Shown here: one piece after another, positions 8,457-18,126 of the stretch
Layout: each line of letters starts with the position of its first letter
How positions within the stretch are numbered: position 1 is the stretch's first letter
From: Chryseobacterium taichungense
Lineage (GTDB): Bacteria > Bacteroidota > Bacteroidia > Flavobacteriales > Weeksellaceae
Reading direction: 5' to 3'
DNA length: 64,000 nucleotides
NCBI RefSeq assembly: GCF_900109935.1
Contig: NZ_FOBV01000006.1
Coordinates: 124,001 to 188,000 of the forward strand
The notes under the pieces: model-generated
What the model was told of the DNA's origin: nothing
What the model saw: only the letters and a program-made list of their open reading frames with translations
The model's database searches: none
Translations under genes and position numbers: made by a program

Positions 8457-10064
8457 ATGGAATTTAGATATCAGGATCCGTATCCGATTCAGAAAGATGA
8501 TACGGTGTACAAGAAGCTTACATCAGATTACGTAAAAGTTGAACAACTCGGTGACAGAGAAATTTTAACGATAGACCCGAAAGGTCTGGAACTGCTTGCC
8601 GAAGAGGCCATGGCAGATGTTTCTTTTATGCTTCGTTCTTCACATCTTGAAAGTCTCCGGAGAATTATTGATGATCCTGAAGCTACCGATAATGACAGAT
8701 TCGTAGCATACAATTTACTGCAAAATGCGGCTGTGGCTGTTGAAGGAGCTTTACCTTCATGCCAGGATACCGGAACGGCAATTGTAATGGGCAAAAAAGG
8801 AGAAAACGTTTACACAGGCGTGGATGACGGTGAATATTTAAGCAAAGGAATCTACAATACGTATCAGAAAAGAAATTTAAGATATTCGCAGGTGGTTCCT
8901 TTAACAATGTTTGATGAGAAAAATTCGGGATCAAACCTTCCTGCGCAGATCGATATCTATGCTAAAAAAGGAGATTATTACGAATTTTTATTCTTAACAA
9001 AAGGTGGCGGTTCTGCCAATAAAACTTTCCTTTATCAGAAAACTAAATCTTTACTGAACGAAAAATCGCTGGAGGAATTCATTAAAGAAAAAATATCAGA
9101 TCTTGGAACTGCAGCTTGTCCGCCTTATCACTTGGCGTTGGTGATCGGTGGAACTTCTGCTGAGGCCAATCTTGCTGCGGTAAAAAAAGCATCCGCAAAA
9201 TATTACGACAATCTTCCGACGGAAGGAAACGAAGCTGGTCAGGCGTTCAGAGATCTGGAATGGGAAGCAAAAGTTCAGAAAATTTGCCAGGAAAGTGCTA
9301 TCGGGGCACAGTTTGGAGGTAAATACTTAACGCACGACGTCAGAGTAATCAGACTTCCTCGTCATGCAGCGTCTTGTCCTGTGGGAATGGGCGTTTCATG
9401 TTCTGCAGACCGAAATATCAAAGGTAAAATTACAAAAGAAGGTATTTTCCTGGAGCAGCTGGAAGAAAATCCTAAGAGATTTTTACCGGATACTCCTCCG
9501 CATCTGGAAGAAGCTGTTGAAATTGATCTTAATAAGCCTATGCCTGAAATCCTGGCAGAACTTTCTAAATATCCGATCAAAACAAGATTAAAGCTAAACG
9601 GAACCTTAATCGTTGCAAGAGATATCGCACACGCAAAAATCAAAGAGATCATTGACAGCGGAAAACCCATGCCGGAATATTTTAAAAATCATCCAATTTA
9701 TTACGCGGGACCTGCAAAAACGCCTGAAGGTATGGCATCAGGAAGTTTCGGGCCTACGACAGCGGGGAGAATGGACGTATATGTTGATGAATTCCAAAGC
9801 CATGGTGGAAGCATGATTATGTTGGCTAAAGGGAACAGAAGTAAAGATGTTACTAATGCCTGCGGAAAATACGGAGGTTTCTATCTTGGTTCTATCGGAG
9901 GTCCGGCAGCTATTCTAGCAAAAGACAATATCCTTTCCGTTGAGGTTGTGGATTTCCCGGAATTAGGAATGGAAGCAGTAAGAAAAATAGAAGTAAAAGA
10001 TTTCCCTGCGTTCATTATTACTGATGATAAAGGAAACGATTTTTTTGCTGATTTGGCACATTAA
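8457..10064 (+). CDS. Fumarate hydratase class I (Fe-S, single chain)
   Basis: This 535-residue protein interconverts fumarate and malate using a [4Fe-4S] cluster. It has the fused alpha+beta layout of E. coli FumA/FumB (about 548 residues). Cluster ligands are predicted as C102 (SCQDTGTA), C221 ([10 protein letters not shown]) and C307 ([11 protein letters not shown]), with spacing close to FumA C105/C224/C318. The C-terminal swivel domain includes [15 protein letters not shown]. The start at 8457 is preferred over 8424 because the -7 element covers the longer start. Having this oxygen-sensitive form next to the stable FumC suggests use under different oxygen or iron conditions (inference). 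Confidence 0.94.
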   Translation: MEFRYQDPYPIQKDDTVYKKLTSDYVKVEQLGDREILTIDPKGLELLAEEAMADVSFMLRSSHLESLRRIIDDPEATDNDRFVAYNLLQNAAVAVEGALPSCQDTGTAIVMGKKGENVYTGVDDGEYLSKGIYNTYQKRNLRYSQVVPLTMFDEKNSGSNLPAQIDIYAKKGDYYEFLFLTKGGGSANKTFLYQKTKSLLNEKSLEEFIKEKISDLGTAACPPYHLALVIGGTSAEANLAAVKKASAKYYDNLPTEGNEAGQAFRDLEWEAKVQKICQESAIGAQFGGKYLTHDVRVIRLPRHAASCPVGMGVSCSADRNIKGKITKEGIFLEQLEENPKRFLPDTPPHLEEAVEIDLNKPMPEILAELSKYPIKTRLKLNGTLIVARDIAHAKIKEIIDSGKPMPEYFKNHPIYYAGPAKTPEGMASGSFGPTTAGRMDVYVDEFQSHGGSMIMLAKGNRSKDVTNACGKYGGFYLGSIGGPAAILAKDNILSVEVVDFPELGMEAVRKIEVKDFPAFIITDDKGNDFFADLAH

Positions 10065-10165
10065 AAGATAGAAAATACAGATAGTAAAAGACGAATAGAG
10101 AATAGATGAATAAGAGTAAAGCTATGTAATCTGTCATCTATTTTTCTGTGATCTCTTAGTCTTTT
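10065..10165. repeat. Imperfect inverted word-repeat after a stop codon
   Basis: Directly after the fumarase stop, AG-rich words (AGATAGAAAA, AGACGAATAGAGAATAGATG) are followed by a short spacer. Their approximate complements come next (ATCTGTCATCTATTTTTCTG, CTTAGTCTTTT). The whole can fold back imperfectly. Similar constructions follow the stop codons at 27537, 44617 and 53735. Confidence 0.5.
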
Positions 10166-10208
10166 AAATTAAAATCAAAATAAATAATAAAAATAGGACG
10201 CATATCTT

Positions 10209-10239
10209 TTGTATAAAAAAATAAAAAGTCCTACTTTTG
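10209..10239 (+). promoter_or_regulatory. Predicted promoter (TTG-N20-TACTTTTG)
   Basis: TTG at 10209-10211 (inside CTTTTGTA) and TACTTTTG at 10232-10239 are spaced 20 bases, as in flavobacterial vegetative promoters. They lie 19 bases before the ATG of the small membrane protein gene. Confidence 0.65.
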
Positions 10240-10258
10240 CCTAAAATCTTTAAGAAAA

Positions 10259-10555
10259 ATGATAACGATTTTATCAGCATTTTGGCCGTTTTACCAGTTC
10301 CTTTGGACTGTATTTTTCATAATCATGTTCCTTGTAGGATTCTGGTGTATCTTCATGTTCTTCGGATTTGTAATTCCTTTGTGGTTAACTGAAGGTTTGA
10401 AAGAATATTTCGGAAAAGTAAAACCTTTTGATCCTGAAGATATCAGAAGCAAAATGGTATATGAGCAGGAAGGGGTAGAAGTAATCTACAATGAGCCAAA
10501 AGGTCATGGTCCTTTTATTCACGACCATAGCCACGACAGCCACGGACATCATTAA
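10259..10555 (+). CDS. Small membrane protein with His-rich C-terminus
   Basis: This 98-residue protein has a very hydrophobic N-terminal half (about residues 3-45, probably one or two membrane helices containing FFIIMFLVGFWCIFMFFGF). A soluble stretch follows (GLKEYFGKVKPFDPEDIRSKM), then a tail of repeated His and Asp (HDHSHDSHGHH). The tail could bind metal; that is inference only. It has a good promoter of its own and a shared terminator downstream. No family is recognised. The coding call is supported by the promoter, the reading frame and a plausible protein. Confidence 0.7.
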   Translation: MITILSAFWPFYQFLWTVFFIIMFLVGFWCIFMFFGFVIPLWLTEGLKEYFGKVKPFDPEDIRSKMVYEQEGVEVIYNEPKGHGPFIHDHSHDSHGHH

Positions 10556-10620
10556 TTGAATGTCATTGTTTTCCCACATGAATTCCGGGAAAGCAATATC
10601 AAAGCAAAACAACATATACT

Positions 10621-10650
10621 AAAACCACTTATCGAAATAAGTGGTTTTTA
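10621..10650. terminator. Bidirectional terminator between convergent genes
   Basis: AAAACCACTTAT (10621-10632) pairs with ATAAGTGGTTTT (10637-10648) around CGAA, with T-rich sequence after and A-rich before. It serves the small membrane gene and the AraC gene. Confidence 0.88.
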
Positions 10651-10652
10651 TT

Positions 10653-11513
10653 TTACTCATTTCTTAATTTTTCAGGAGAAACACCAAATTTCTTCTTAAA
10701 GGCTCTCGTAAAATTCTGTACATATTCATACCCACATTCTATAGCGATCTCTTTAATCATTATTTCCTTATTAATGATTAATTTCTTAGCTTTCAGCATT
10801 CTTAATTCCGCAATATAATCGCTCACGGTAATATGGTATTGAGCTTTGAATTCTTTTCGGATTTTATTCTGGTTAATGCCGATGCTATTACCGATTTCTT
10901 CCACTTTAATGTTCCTGTGAAAATTTTCATCTATAAATTTTTTGATCATGGCCGGAATTTTTGGAGTTTCCGTAAAAGTATTCTTCTCGCTGAACTGTTC
11001 AAAAATAAGCATCAGCAGTTTGATAATTTTTGCTTCGATAAAAAGTTTCTGAAGCATTCCTTTTTTAGAATAAGTGATCAGCTCTTTTAAGATCATATGC
11101 ATCTCAACCGTCATGTTAGGCGGAGTTTGTTTATAAAGAAAGATATAATTATTCCGGGTCATATTTTCTAAGATTTCTTCACTCTCCTTGTTTAATCCAG
11201 GATTGATAAGATTAAAAATATAATTATACGCTATTTCGATCCGGAGATATTTTAGTGGTTGATGATTATCTGTCCAAAGTTCTGCTACGCTGTTGTTGTG
11301 AGAATAATGAAGAATGTACTGATTTTTATTAAATGAAAACGTTGTTCTGCAGTCTTGAGCTGTGAGGTTGATATCGGGACCTAGAAAAAAAAGCAGGTTA
11401 AAACTAGATCGGCTTTCTATCATTTCAGATTTTGAAAATTTTTCAAAAGATGATCCTTCATGAAACAAAATTTGAATGTCTTCTGATCTGAATAATAATT
11501 CTTTAGGGGTCAT
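10653..11513 (-). CDS. AraC-family transcriptional regulator
   Basis: This 286-residue protein has a C-terminal double helix-turn-helix at about residues 190-286. Helix 1 is in IKVEEIGNSIGINQNKIRKEF. The second has the family ending IKEIAIECGYEYVQNFTRAFKKKFGVSPEKLR. The N-terminal 180 residues are an unrecognised sensing domain, not a clear cupin. It is divergent from the T9SS FISUMP-domain protein (131 bases between starts) and may control it, but no operator repeats were identified. The effector is unknown. Confidence 0.9.
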   Translation of the reverse strand: MTPKELLFRSEDIQILFHEGSSFEKFSKSEMIESRSSFNLLFFLGPDINLTAQDCRTTFSFNKNQYILHYSHNNSVAELWTDNHQPLKYLRIEIAYNYIFNLINPGLNKESEEILENMTRNNYIFLYKQTPPNMTVEMHMILKELITYSKKGMLQKLFIEAKIIKLLMLIFEQFSEKNTFTETPKIPAMIKKFIDENFHRNIKVEEIGNSIGINQNKIRKEFKAQYHITVSDYIAELRMLKAKKLIINKEIMIKEIAIECGYEYVQNFTRAFKKKFGVSPEKLRNE

Positions 11514-11590
11514 GATGGTACAATTGAATAAAGCTAAACGTCAGATAACAAAAAGTTCGGAAATGATAACTTAAGGTTAAACAACTAAAC

Positions 11591-11598
11591 TAATTTTG
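11591..11598 (+). promoter_or_regulatory. Predicted -7 element (TAATTTTG)
   Basis: TAATTTTG fits TAnnTTTG and lies 78 bases before the preferred start of the FISUMP-domain gene. Confidence 0.45.
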
Positions 11599-11668
11599 CA
11601 CAAAATTAAATATAATTTAGAATAAATAAAAATAATAATCTGTTATGTTTGGAAAAATATATTTTAAG

Positions 11669-13696
11669 ATGCGGAAGATCAGTATAGGATTACTGTCTGT
11701 ATTGTCCATCTGTTCATACGCTCAGCAATGGGAAGATGTCGGTGGAGTACAAACTGTTTCTGCGGCCGGAAGCAGTTTTAATAATCTGGCGATAAAAGAC
11801 GGGAAATATTACATATCTTATTATGATACTTCTGTGATGAAAGGCTCTGCTCAGGTTTTTAATGGAAATTCATGGTCATATGTTGGGGGTAGTCCGGGAA
11901 TTACAAATAGCTATGCAACTTATAATTCTTTATCGTTGGCACCGAATGGAAATATCTATTATACCAATCAGGGTAGTGGCCTGGAAGTCCGACAGTTTGA
12001 TGGAACTTCATGGACACAGCTGCCAAGTGCAACAACGTCTGCGATTAATTATCATGCCTCAGCGGTTTCGTCTTCAAATATTCTGTTTACTTATTCTACA
12101 GACAATTCAGGGACAGTCAGAAGATATATCAACGGTACTTGGGAGCAAGTCGGAAATGCGGGATTTTCCAATGGAGCTACTTTTGCTGAAATGGTGATCG
12201 GGACAAATAATAAAGTTTATACCTGTAATGTTTCCGGTGGGGTAAAAGTGTATGAAAATACGACAGCTGCTACAAGTTCAGACAATTGGGCACTCGTTGG
12301 TGGAGGTATGGTGGATGCTGCCTCATCAAGCGAACAATACAATAGTGACATAGCAATTGACACCAATAATAATCTCTATGTAGCTTATGTTTCAAATTCG
12401 GCGAGTGGGCAGAAACTTAACGTAAAGAAATTCAATGGAAATACGTGGACACAATTGGGTAATGCTAATTTCTCCAGTGGGAAAGTTCAGCATGTGGCTA
12501 TTGCAGTAAGTCCTTCAGGAAATTCTTATGTTGTGGCAAGCCGCTGGGAAAATGATGACTACTTGCGCAACACTGTGTATCAGCTCAATAATTCATCTCA
12601 AACCTGGGAAACGTTGGGCGGAAGTTTTGTTTCAGATGGTCAGGCTACTTATAATGATCTTGCTTTTGATAATCTCAATAATGATCTTGTTTTAGTCTAC
12701 TCCCAAAACGGAGCAAAGGTAAAACGATTTTCCCTAAATCAGTCTTGTAACAATACAGATCCTGGAACAAATACGGGTGATTTGGGTTGTGTGACATTCA
12801 CTTATAATGGACAAAATGTAACATATACAACTGTAAGGGGAGCCGACGGAAAAATATGGCTGCAGCAGAACCTTGGAAGTTCCCGTGTGGCTACTTCTTT
12901 AGATGATACAGAATCATACGGAGATCTTTTCCAATGGGGAAGATGGGACGATGGACATCAGTTGAGGAATTCAGCTACTGTGTCAGCACCTTCTGCCAAT
13001 TCACCAGACGGTCTTTCCGGAATCATCTCATTTATTTTGGGATCAGGTTCAGCATCATGGTGGGCTACCAATGCGACCAGCGATGCCTGGAATGCTGCGG
13101 CAATATCCGAAATTACCTCAGCTGTTGGTGTAGATCCATGCAAAGCAGTCGGACAAGGTTGGAGACTTCCTACCTCTACAGAATGGGCGACTTTAGTAGG
13201 AACTGAAGGGATCTCAAATCCAACAACAGCATATGCGAGTTACCTTAAATTACCCGCAGCAGGATATAGAAGTAATTCCAGCGGAGGATTTACCTACGTC
13301 GGAGCCAGAGGATATTATTGGAGTTCTGATACCGCTAACAGTGGAGGAAAATATCTTTACATAGGCTCATCTATTGCTAACGCAGGATCAGGCGGTCCCA
13401 GAGGACAAGGAGAATCGATAAGATGTATAAAAGACTTTTCAGGTTTGGCAACTTCTGATATCCGACTTACCGTAAATTCAGCCGAAGTCTATCCTAATCC
13501 TACAAAAGGAATAGTCAGTATCAAGTCGGATTCTTCGATTGAAGCGGTAAAGATTATCAATAGTGTTGGACAGAATATAAATGTACCTTTTTCTCAAAAT
13601 CAAATTGATATGCATGGGCTTCCTAATGGTATGTATATCATTGAATTCAAGTTGAAAAACAGACAGTCGGTCACCAAAAAAATAATAAAAAATTAG
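11669..13696 (+). CDS. T9SS-secreted protein with FISUMP domain
   Basis: This 675-residue protein starts, as preferred here, at the ATG at 11669, giving the signal peptide MRKISIGLLSVLSICSYAQ; an ATG at 11645 adds 8 residues. The first 370 residues are a Ser/Asn/Gly-rich, beta-propeller-like series with repeated FNGNSWSYVG, FDGTSWTQL and FNGNTWTQLG units. Residues about 375-590 match the Fibrobacter-major-paralogous (FISUMP) domain: VTYTTVRGADGKIWLQQNLG, GDLFQWGRWDDG, WRLPTSTEWATL, IRCIK. The C-terminal 75 residues (VYPNPTKGIVSIKS to the end) are a type A T9SS sorting domain. It is predicted cell-surface or secreted; the ligand is unknown. Confidence 0.85.
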   Translation: MRKISIGLLSVLSICSYAQQWEDVGGVQTVSAAGSSFNNLAIKDGKYYISYYDTSVMKGSAQVFNGNSWSYVGGSPGITNSYATYNSLSLAPNGNIYYTNQGSGLEVRQFDGTSWTQLPSATTSAINYHASAVSSSNILFTYSTDNSGTVRRYINGTWEQVGNAGFSNGATFAEMVIGTNNKVYTCNVSGGVKVYENTTAATSSDNWALVGGGMVDAASSSEQYNSDIAIDTNNNLYVAYVSNSASGQKLNVKKFNGNTWTQLGNANFSSGKVQHVAIAVSPSGNSYVVASRWENDDYLRNTVYQLNNSSQTWETLGGSFVSDGQATYNDLAFDNLNNDLVLVYSQNGAKVKRFSLNQSCNNTDPGTNTGDLGCVTFTYNGQNVTYTTVRGADGKIWLQQNLGSSRVATSLDDTESYGDLFQWGRWDDGHQLRNSATVSAPSANSPDGLSGIISFILGSGSASWWATNATSDAWNAAAISEITSAVGVDPCKAVGQGWRLPTSTEWATLVGTEGISNPTTAYASYLKLPAAGYRSNSSGGFTYVGARGYYWSSDTANSGGKYLYIGSSIANAGSGGPRGQGESIRCIKDFSGLATSDIRLTVNSAEVYPNPTKGIVSIKSDSSIEAVKIINSVGQNINVPFSQNQIDMHGLPNGMYIIEFKLKNRQSVTKKIIKN

Positions 13697-13747
13697 TTTA
13701 AATAATTTCTGCTGATAATTATTCATTAGATCATTCGATTATGTTGA

Positions 13748-13782
13748 GAATCCGGCGCGGGACGAAGTCCCGCGCCGGATTC
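13748..13782. repeat. GC-rich perfect palindrome (16-bp stem)
   Basis: GAATCCGGCGCGGGAC at 13748-13763 is exactly complementary to 13767-13782 with loop GAA. It is strikingly GC-rich in AT-rich surroundings and has no T tract after it, so it is not a standard terminator. It could be a REP-like dispersed palindrome or an mRNA 3'-end stabiliser for the T9SS gene. Confidence 0.85.
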
Positions 13783-13933
13783 CGCTTCTATATTGTATTT
13801 CATATTTGATTAAACAAAACAATTATATTTCAATATCAACTGTTGCATAATATTTTAATACGTTAAAGTTTATCTTAACAAGCCAACTTCTCAAAAAAAA
13901 ATTTACTTTAGTATTATTAATAAAAAAAAAATT

Positions 13934-16771
13934 ATGAAGAAATTTTATTCTGGTATTTTACTATTTATGATAGCGATCATATCAGGTCAGATAAGCTATA
14001 CCATTGCACCAAATCCTTTTAATGAAACGGATGCCATAACTTTAACTATTCCTGGGAGTCAGATTGACGAATCAGCCTGGGGAATTTCAAATAATGCAGT
14101 TTATATTTGGTCATGGTCTTTGGATACCAATTATCAGAACAGCCAGGATTGTCCTACAAATGGGAGCTGGAATAATTCCAATGAGCTGAATAAGCTTACA
14201 TATAATTCCACTGCCGACACCTATTCTTTATCGTTTACGCCAACAACCTTTTATGGGAGAACAGGGGTCGGAAGGCTTGGCTTTTTATTGAAGGATAAAA
14301 CAGGAGTGCATCAGACTTCAGATGTTTTGGTAAACGTAGGAATTCTGAATATCAGCATGACCAATCCTACGGCAAACAGTCTCACGTCAGTGCCATCCGG
14401 CAATTCCATTAATATTACCGCTACGACAAATGTTAATGCAACATTTCAGCTCAAGGCCAACGGAGCTGTAATAAATACAACTTCCACAGCTTCGAATTCT
14501 TATTCTTACAGCTACACGGTAACCGAAGATGCCAATATGGAACTCATTGCTACAGATGCCAATTCAAATACAAAAAATGCCACATTCATCCTTCAGGTTC
14601 CTCGGAATGTTGTTTCTGAAGCTATCCCGGGCTGGATAAGACAAGGAATAAATTATCATCCTACAGACCAGACGAAAGTGGGATTGGCATTATATGCGCC
14701 ATTTAAAAATTTTGTTCACGTCATCGGAAGCTTCAATAACTGGACAATAAATGATAATTATCTCATGAAAAGAGATACTACCAATCCGGATTTGTACTGG
14801 ATTGAATTGAGTGGTCTTACTCCTCAACAATTGTACACGTTCCAATACCGAACCAATGACCTTAAAAAAGTTGCAGATCCATATTCTCCGCAGATTCTGT
14901 CTTCTTATGATGATCAATGGATTTCATCTTCAACCTATCCGAATTTACCGGTATTTCCAGCAGGACAAGGTTTTGAAGTTTCTATGTTTAAAACCGGGCA
15001 GGCTCCTTACAATTGGCAGGTTACCAATTTCCAGCGTCCATCAAAGGATAATCTCGTAGTATACGAATTGTTGCTTAGAGATTTTACTCAGGAAAAAAAC
15101 TGGCAGTCATTAATTAATAAAATCAATTATTTAAAAGGCTTAAATATTAATGCTGTTGAGCTGATGCCTATCATGGAATTTGAGGGAAATCTTTCATGGG
15201 GCTATAATACGTCATTCCATTATGCTTTGGATAAAGCGTACGGAACCCCGGAAAAGTTTAAAGAATTTGTTGATCTCTGCCATCAGAATGGGATCGCTGT
15301 TATTTTAGATGTTGCTTTTAATCATGCGACGGGTCGTTCACCATTAGTAAGACTATGGAATGTAGATCCGGATGGAGACGGATATGGTGATGTTGCCTCC
15401 AATAATCCATACTTTAATACAGTACCGAAACATTCATATAATGTATTCAATGATTTCAACCATACAAGTCCTTCAACTAAATATTACGTTGAAAGATGCC
15501 TTCAACAATGGCTGACGGAATATCATATCGACGGTTTCCGTTGGGATCTTACCAAAGGATTTACCCAAAGCTGCTCTGAAAATGATGAAACATGTACCAA
15601 TGCCTACCAGCAGGACCGGGTAAATATTTTAAAAGATTATGCAGACAAACAATGGGCTCTTGATCCGAACTCCTATATGATTTTTGAACATCTGGGAACG
15701 GATGCGGAAGAACAGCAGTGGGCAAATTATAGAATCGCAGAAGGAAAAGGCGTGTTGCTATGGAATAAGCAGACAGATCCCTACAACCAAAATACGATGG
15801 GTTATAAGGAAGACAGCAATTATGACAGGATGAATCATTCGCTTCACGGTTTTACCAATATGTCAGGGGTTGGTTACGGTGAAAGTCATGATGAAGAACG
15901 ATTGATGTTTAAAAATCTTTCCTATGGAGCAGTAAACGGAAGCTACGATGTGAAAAACCTTAATACGGCTTTAGATAGGATGAAAACTTTCGGAGCGACA
16001 TTTTTTACCATTCCGGGGCCCAAAATGATCTGGCAGTTTGGTGAGCTTGGATACGAATTCAGTATCAACAGATGCAACGACGGATCTATTAATTCCGGTT
16101 GCAGGACAGATGAAAAACCAATTGCATTTACCCTTGGCTATGATACGGATTTAAGCAGAAAAGCAGTTTATGATACATGGGCTAAAATTATTAATATTAG
16201 AAATACGTATCCGGTTTTCAGATCAAAAACCTATACTATAGAATCAAATAACCTTACTAATGATCCGAACGGACTGATTACAAGAATTTACGTGTACGAC
16301 AATACCATTACAAACGGAGTGAAAAACATTGTGGTGCTGGCAAATTATACGACATCTGCACAAAATGTAGTTCCGTATTTCCCTTACACCGGACAGTGGC
16401 AAAACCTTATGGATACTACGGTTTCAAACGTTACTTCTACAACGGCAACCATCACATTACAGCCGGGAGAGTTCAGAATTTTTGGAAACTATGCAGGAAG
16501 CTTATCGACAGCTGATGAAAATGCAGCGTCAAAATTATCTTTACAAATTGCAGATAATCCTGTGAAAAATAATATGGCAAAACTGATTTATCACAAAGCT
16601 AAAAATGGGCAGATTTCAATTTACGATATGAGTGGTAAAAAGCTTGATAGTTTTAAACTGAAAAATGAAGACGGAACCTACGAATTAAAAATAACATATC
16701 CACCAGGAACATACCTTGTACATTTAACATCCGATTCAGGAGTTGCTATCCAGAAGATGATTGTAAAATAA
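13934..16771 (+). CDS. T9SS-secreted GH13 (alpha-amylase family) enzyme
   Basis: This 945-residue protein has a signal peptide (1-18) and an N-terminal beta domain (about 20-215). A CBM48-like domain follows (about 245-335, with VHVIGSFNNW and YWIELSGL). The GH13 catalytic barrel runs from about 365 to 800 and the C-terminal T9SS sorting domain from about 870. Conserved GH13 regions are visible: I DVAFNH (about 459), II DGFRWD with nucleophile D538, III FEHLG with acid E585, IV ESHDE with H652-D653. CBM48 plus GH13 resembles branching or debranching and glycogen-acting enzymes, but this copy is exported, so it probably acts on external alpha-glucan. It stands alone, without SusC/SusD. Exact specificity is not clear. 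Confidence 0.9.
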   Translation: MKKFYSGILLFMIAIISGQISYTIAPNPFNETDAITLTIPGSQIDESAWGISNNAVYIWSWSLDTNYQNSQDCPTNGSWNNSNELNKLTYNSTADTYSLSFTPTTFYGRTGVGRLGFLLKDKTGVHQTSDVLVNVGILNISMTNPTANSLTSVPSGNSINITATTNVNATFQLKANGAVINTTSTASNSYSYSYTVTEDANMELIATDANSNTKNATFILQVPRNVVSEAIPGWIRQGINYHPTDQTKVGLALYAPFKNFVHVIGSFNNWTINDNYLMKRDTTNPDLYWIELSGLTPQQLYTFQYRTNDLKKVADPYSPQILSSYDDQWISSSTYPNLPVFPAGQGFEVSMFKTGQAPYNWQVTNFQRPSKDNLVVYELLLRDFTQEKNWQSLINKINYLKGLNINAVELMPIMEFEGNLSWGYNTSFHYALDKAYGTPEKFKEFVDLCHQNGIAVILDVAFNHATGRSPLVRLWNVDPDGDGYGDVASNNPYFNTVPKHSYNVFNDFNHTSPSTKYYVERCLQQWLTEYHIDGFRWDLTKGFTQSCSENDETCTNAYQQDRVNILKDYADKQWALDPNSYMIFEHLGTDAEEQQWANYRIAEGKGVLLWNKQTDPYNQNTMGYKEDSNYDRMNHSLHGFTNMSGVGYGESHDEERLMFKNLSYGAVNGSYDVKNLNTALDRMKTFGATFFTIPGPKMIWQFGELGYEFSINRCNDGSINSGCRTDEKPIAFTLGYDTDLSRKAVYDTWAKIINIRNTYPVFRSKTYTIESNNLTNDPNGLITRIYVYDNTITNGVKNIVVLANYTTSAQNVVPYFPYTGQWQNLMDTTVSNVTSTTATITLQPGEFRIFGNYAGSLSTADENAASKLSLQIADNPVKNNMAKLIYHKAKNGQISIYDMSGKKLDSFKLKNEDGTYELKITYPPGTYLVHLTSDSGVAIQKMIVK

Positions 16772-16777
16772 AATTTT

Positions 16778-16808
16778 AAAGACCGTAATTGCGGTCTTTT
16801 TTCTTTTA
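16778..16808 (+). terminator. Intrinsic terminator after the GH13 gene
   Basis: AAAGACCG pairs with CGGTCTTT around a 6-base loop, followed by TTTTTCTTTT. Confidence 0.88.
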
Positions 16809-16874
16809 AAAAGGCTATAAATTGATAATCGGTACTCATTTCTTCCGAAATTAGCACATCTACAAATCAATCCG

Positions 16875-16882
16875 TATCTTTG
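16875..16882 (+). promoter_or_regulatory. Predicted -7 element (TATCTTTG) for prfA
   Basis: TATCTTTG fits TAnnTTTG and lies 18 bases before the prfA ATG. The short leader is typical of this group. Confidence 0.6.
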
Positions 16883-16899
16883 CAAACTAAATTTTTACT

Positions 16900-17985
16900 A
16901 TGTCTAAGAGTTTAATTCCAAAATTACAAGCTATAAAACAAAGATATAATGAGGTGGCAGACCTTATTATTCAGCCTGATGTTATTTCAGATCAGAAAAG
17001 ATATTCTTCTCTGAACAAAGAATATAGTGATTTGGGGAAAATTGTAAGAGTTTACGATCAATATAAAGGTGCTTTGGATACGATTGAAGAATCCGACGAG
17101 ATTATTGCTGACGGATCCGACAAAGATTTTGTGGAATTAGCAAAAATTGAGAAAAATGAAGCTTTGGAAAAAATTCCCGGCCTGGAAGAAGAATTAAAAG
17201 TATTATTGATTCCTAAAGATCCTGCAGATGATAAAAACGTAATTGTAGAACTTCGTGCCGGAACCGGTGGTGACGAAGCTGCAATTTTCGTTGAAGATAT
17301 ATACAGAATGTATTCCATGTATTTCAAAACAAAAGGATGGAGACATGAAGTGACAGATTCCAACGAAGCAGCAAAAGGATACAAGGAACTGATCATGAAA
17401 GTGGAAGGAGAAGGTGTTTACGGAATCATGAAATTCGAGTCCGGAGTTCACCGTGTGCAGCGTGTTCCGGAAACGGAATCCCAGGGTAGAGTTCATACCT
17501 CAGCAATTACTGTTGCTGTTCTTCCTGAGGCAGAAGAAGTGGATGTGGAAATTAATCCTGCAGATATTGAAATGCAGACTTCCCGTTCGGGAGGAGCCGG
17601 AGGACAAAACGTAAACAAGGTTGAAACTAAAGTTCAGCTTACCCATAAGCCTTCAGGACTTGTCGTGGTTTGTCAGCAGGCACGTTCTCAGCTGGCCAAC
17701 CGTGAGTTGGCAATGGAAATGCTTCGTGCCAAATTGTATGATATCAAATTACAGGAAGTGCAGGGAGATATTGCGGCTCAAAGAAAAACCATGGTTTCTA
17801 CCGGTGACCGTTCGGCTAAGATCAAGACCTACAATTATCCTCAGGGAAGAGTTACCGATCACCGTATCAACAAATCCATGTATAATCTTGATGCTTATAT
17901 GAACGGAGATATTTCCGAAATGATCGATGCGGTTATCATGGCAGAAAATGCCGAAAAAATGAAAGGTGAAGAAGAAAATTTATAA
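16900..17985 (+). CDS. prfA: Peptide chain release factor 1
   Basis: This 361-residue protein recognises UAA and UAG stop codons and releases the peptide. The catalytic GGQ is at residues 234-236 ([22 protein letters not shown]). The stop-codon-reading tripeptide of RF1, P-x-T, is present as PET at 190-192 ([15 protein letters not shown]), which separates it from RF2 (SPF). Length is standard. The start is fixed by a -7 element 18 bases upstream. Transcribed alone, with a terminator after it. Compare the PrfH-type relative encoded at 27621, which keeps GGQ but lacks the codon-reading domain. Confidence 0.97.
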   Translation: MSKSLIPKLQAIKQRYNEVADLIIQPDVISDQKRYSSLNKEYSDLGKIVRVYDQYKGALDTIEESDEIIADGSDKDFVELAKIEKNEALEKIPGLEEELKVLLIPKDPADDKNVIVELRAGTGGDEAAIFVEDIYRMYSMYFKTKGWRHEVTDSNEAAKGYKELIMKVEGEGVYGIMKFESGVHRVQRVPETESQGRVHTSAITVAVLPEAEEVDVEINPADIEMQTSRSGGAGGQNVNKVETKVQLTHKPSGLVVVCQQARSQLANRELAMEMLRAKLYDIKLQEVQGDIAAQRKTMVSTGDRSAKIKTYNYPQGRVTDHRINKSMYNLDAYMNGDISEMIDAVIMAENAEKMKGEEENL

Positions 17986-18009
17986 AATCTTTATTATAGA
18001 ATCTTTGTA

Positions 18010-18036
18010 ATCCCTGGGAAACCCTGGGATTTTTTG
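18010..18036 (+). terminator. Intrinsic terminator after prfA
   Basis: ATCCCTGGG and CCCTGGGAT pair with one central T-T mismatch around an AAA loop, followed by TTTTTT. Confidence 0.75.
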
Positions 18037-18062
18037 TTAACAAATGTCTAATCTTTAATGGT

Positions 18063-18070
18063 TATATTTG
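18063..18070 (+). promoter_or_regulatory. Predicted -7 element (TATATTTG)
   Basis: TATATTTG fits TAnnTTTG, 57 bases upstream of the delta-60 repeat protein gene. A TTG lies about 26 bases upstream, longer than ideal. Confidence 0.45.
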
Positions 18071-18126
18071 CAAAAAAATATTTTAACAGTAATAAATTTA
18101 GATCATTAGATAAAAACTAATACTCA

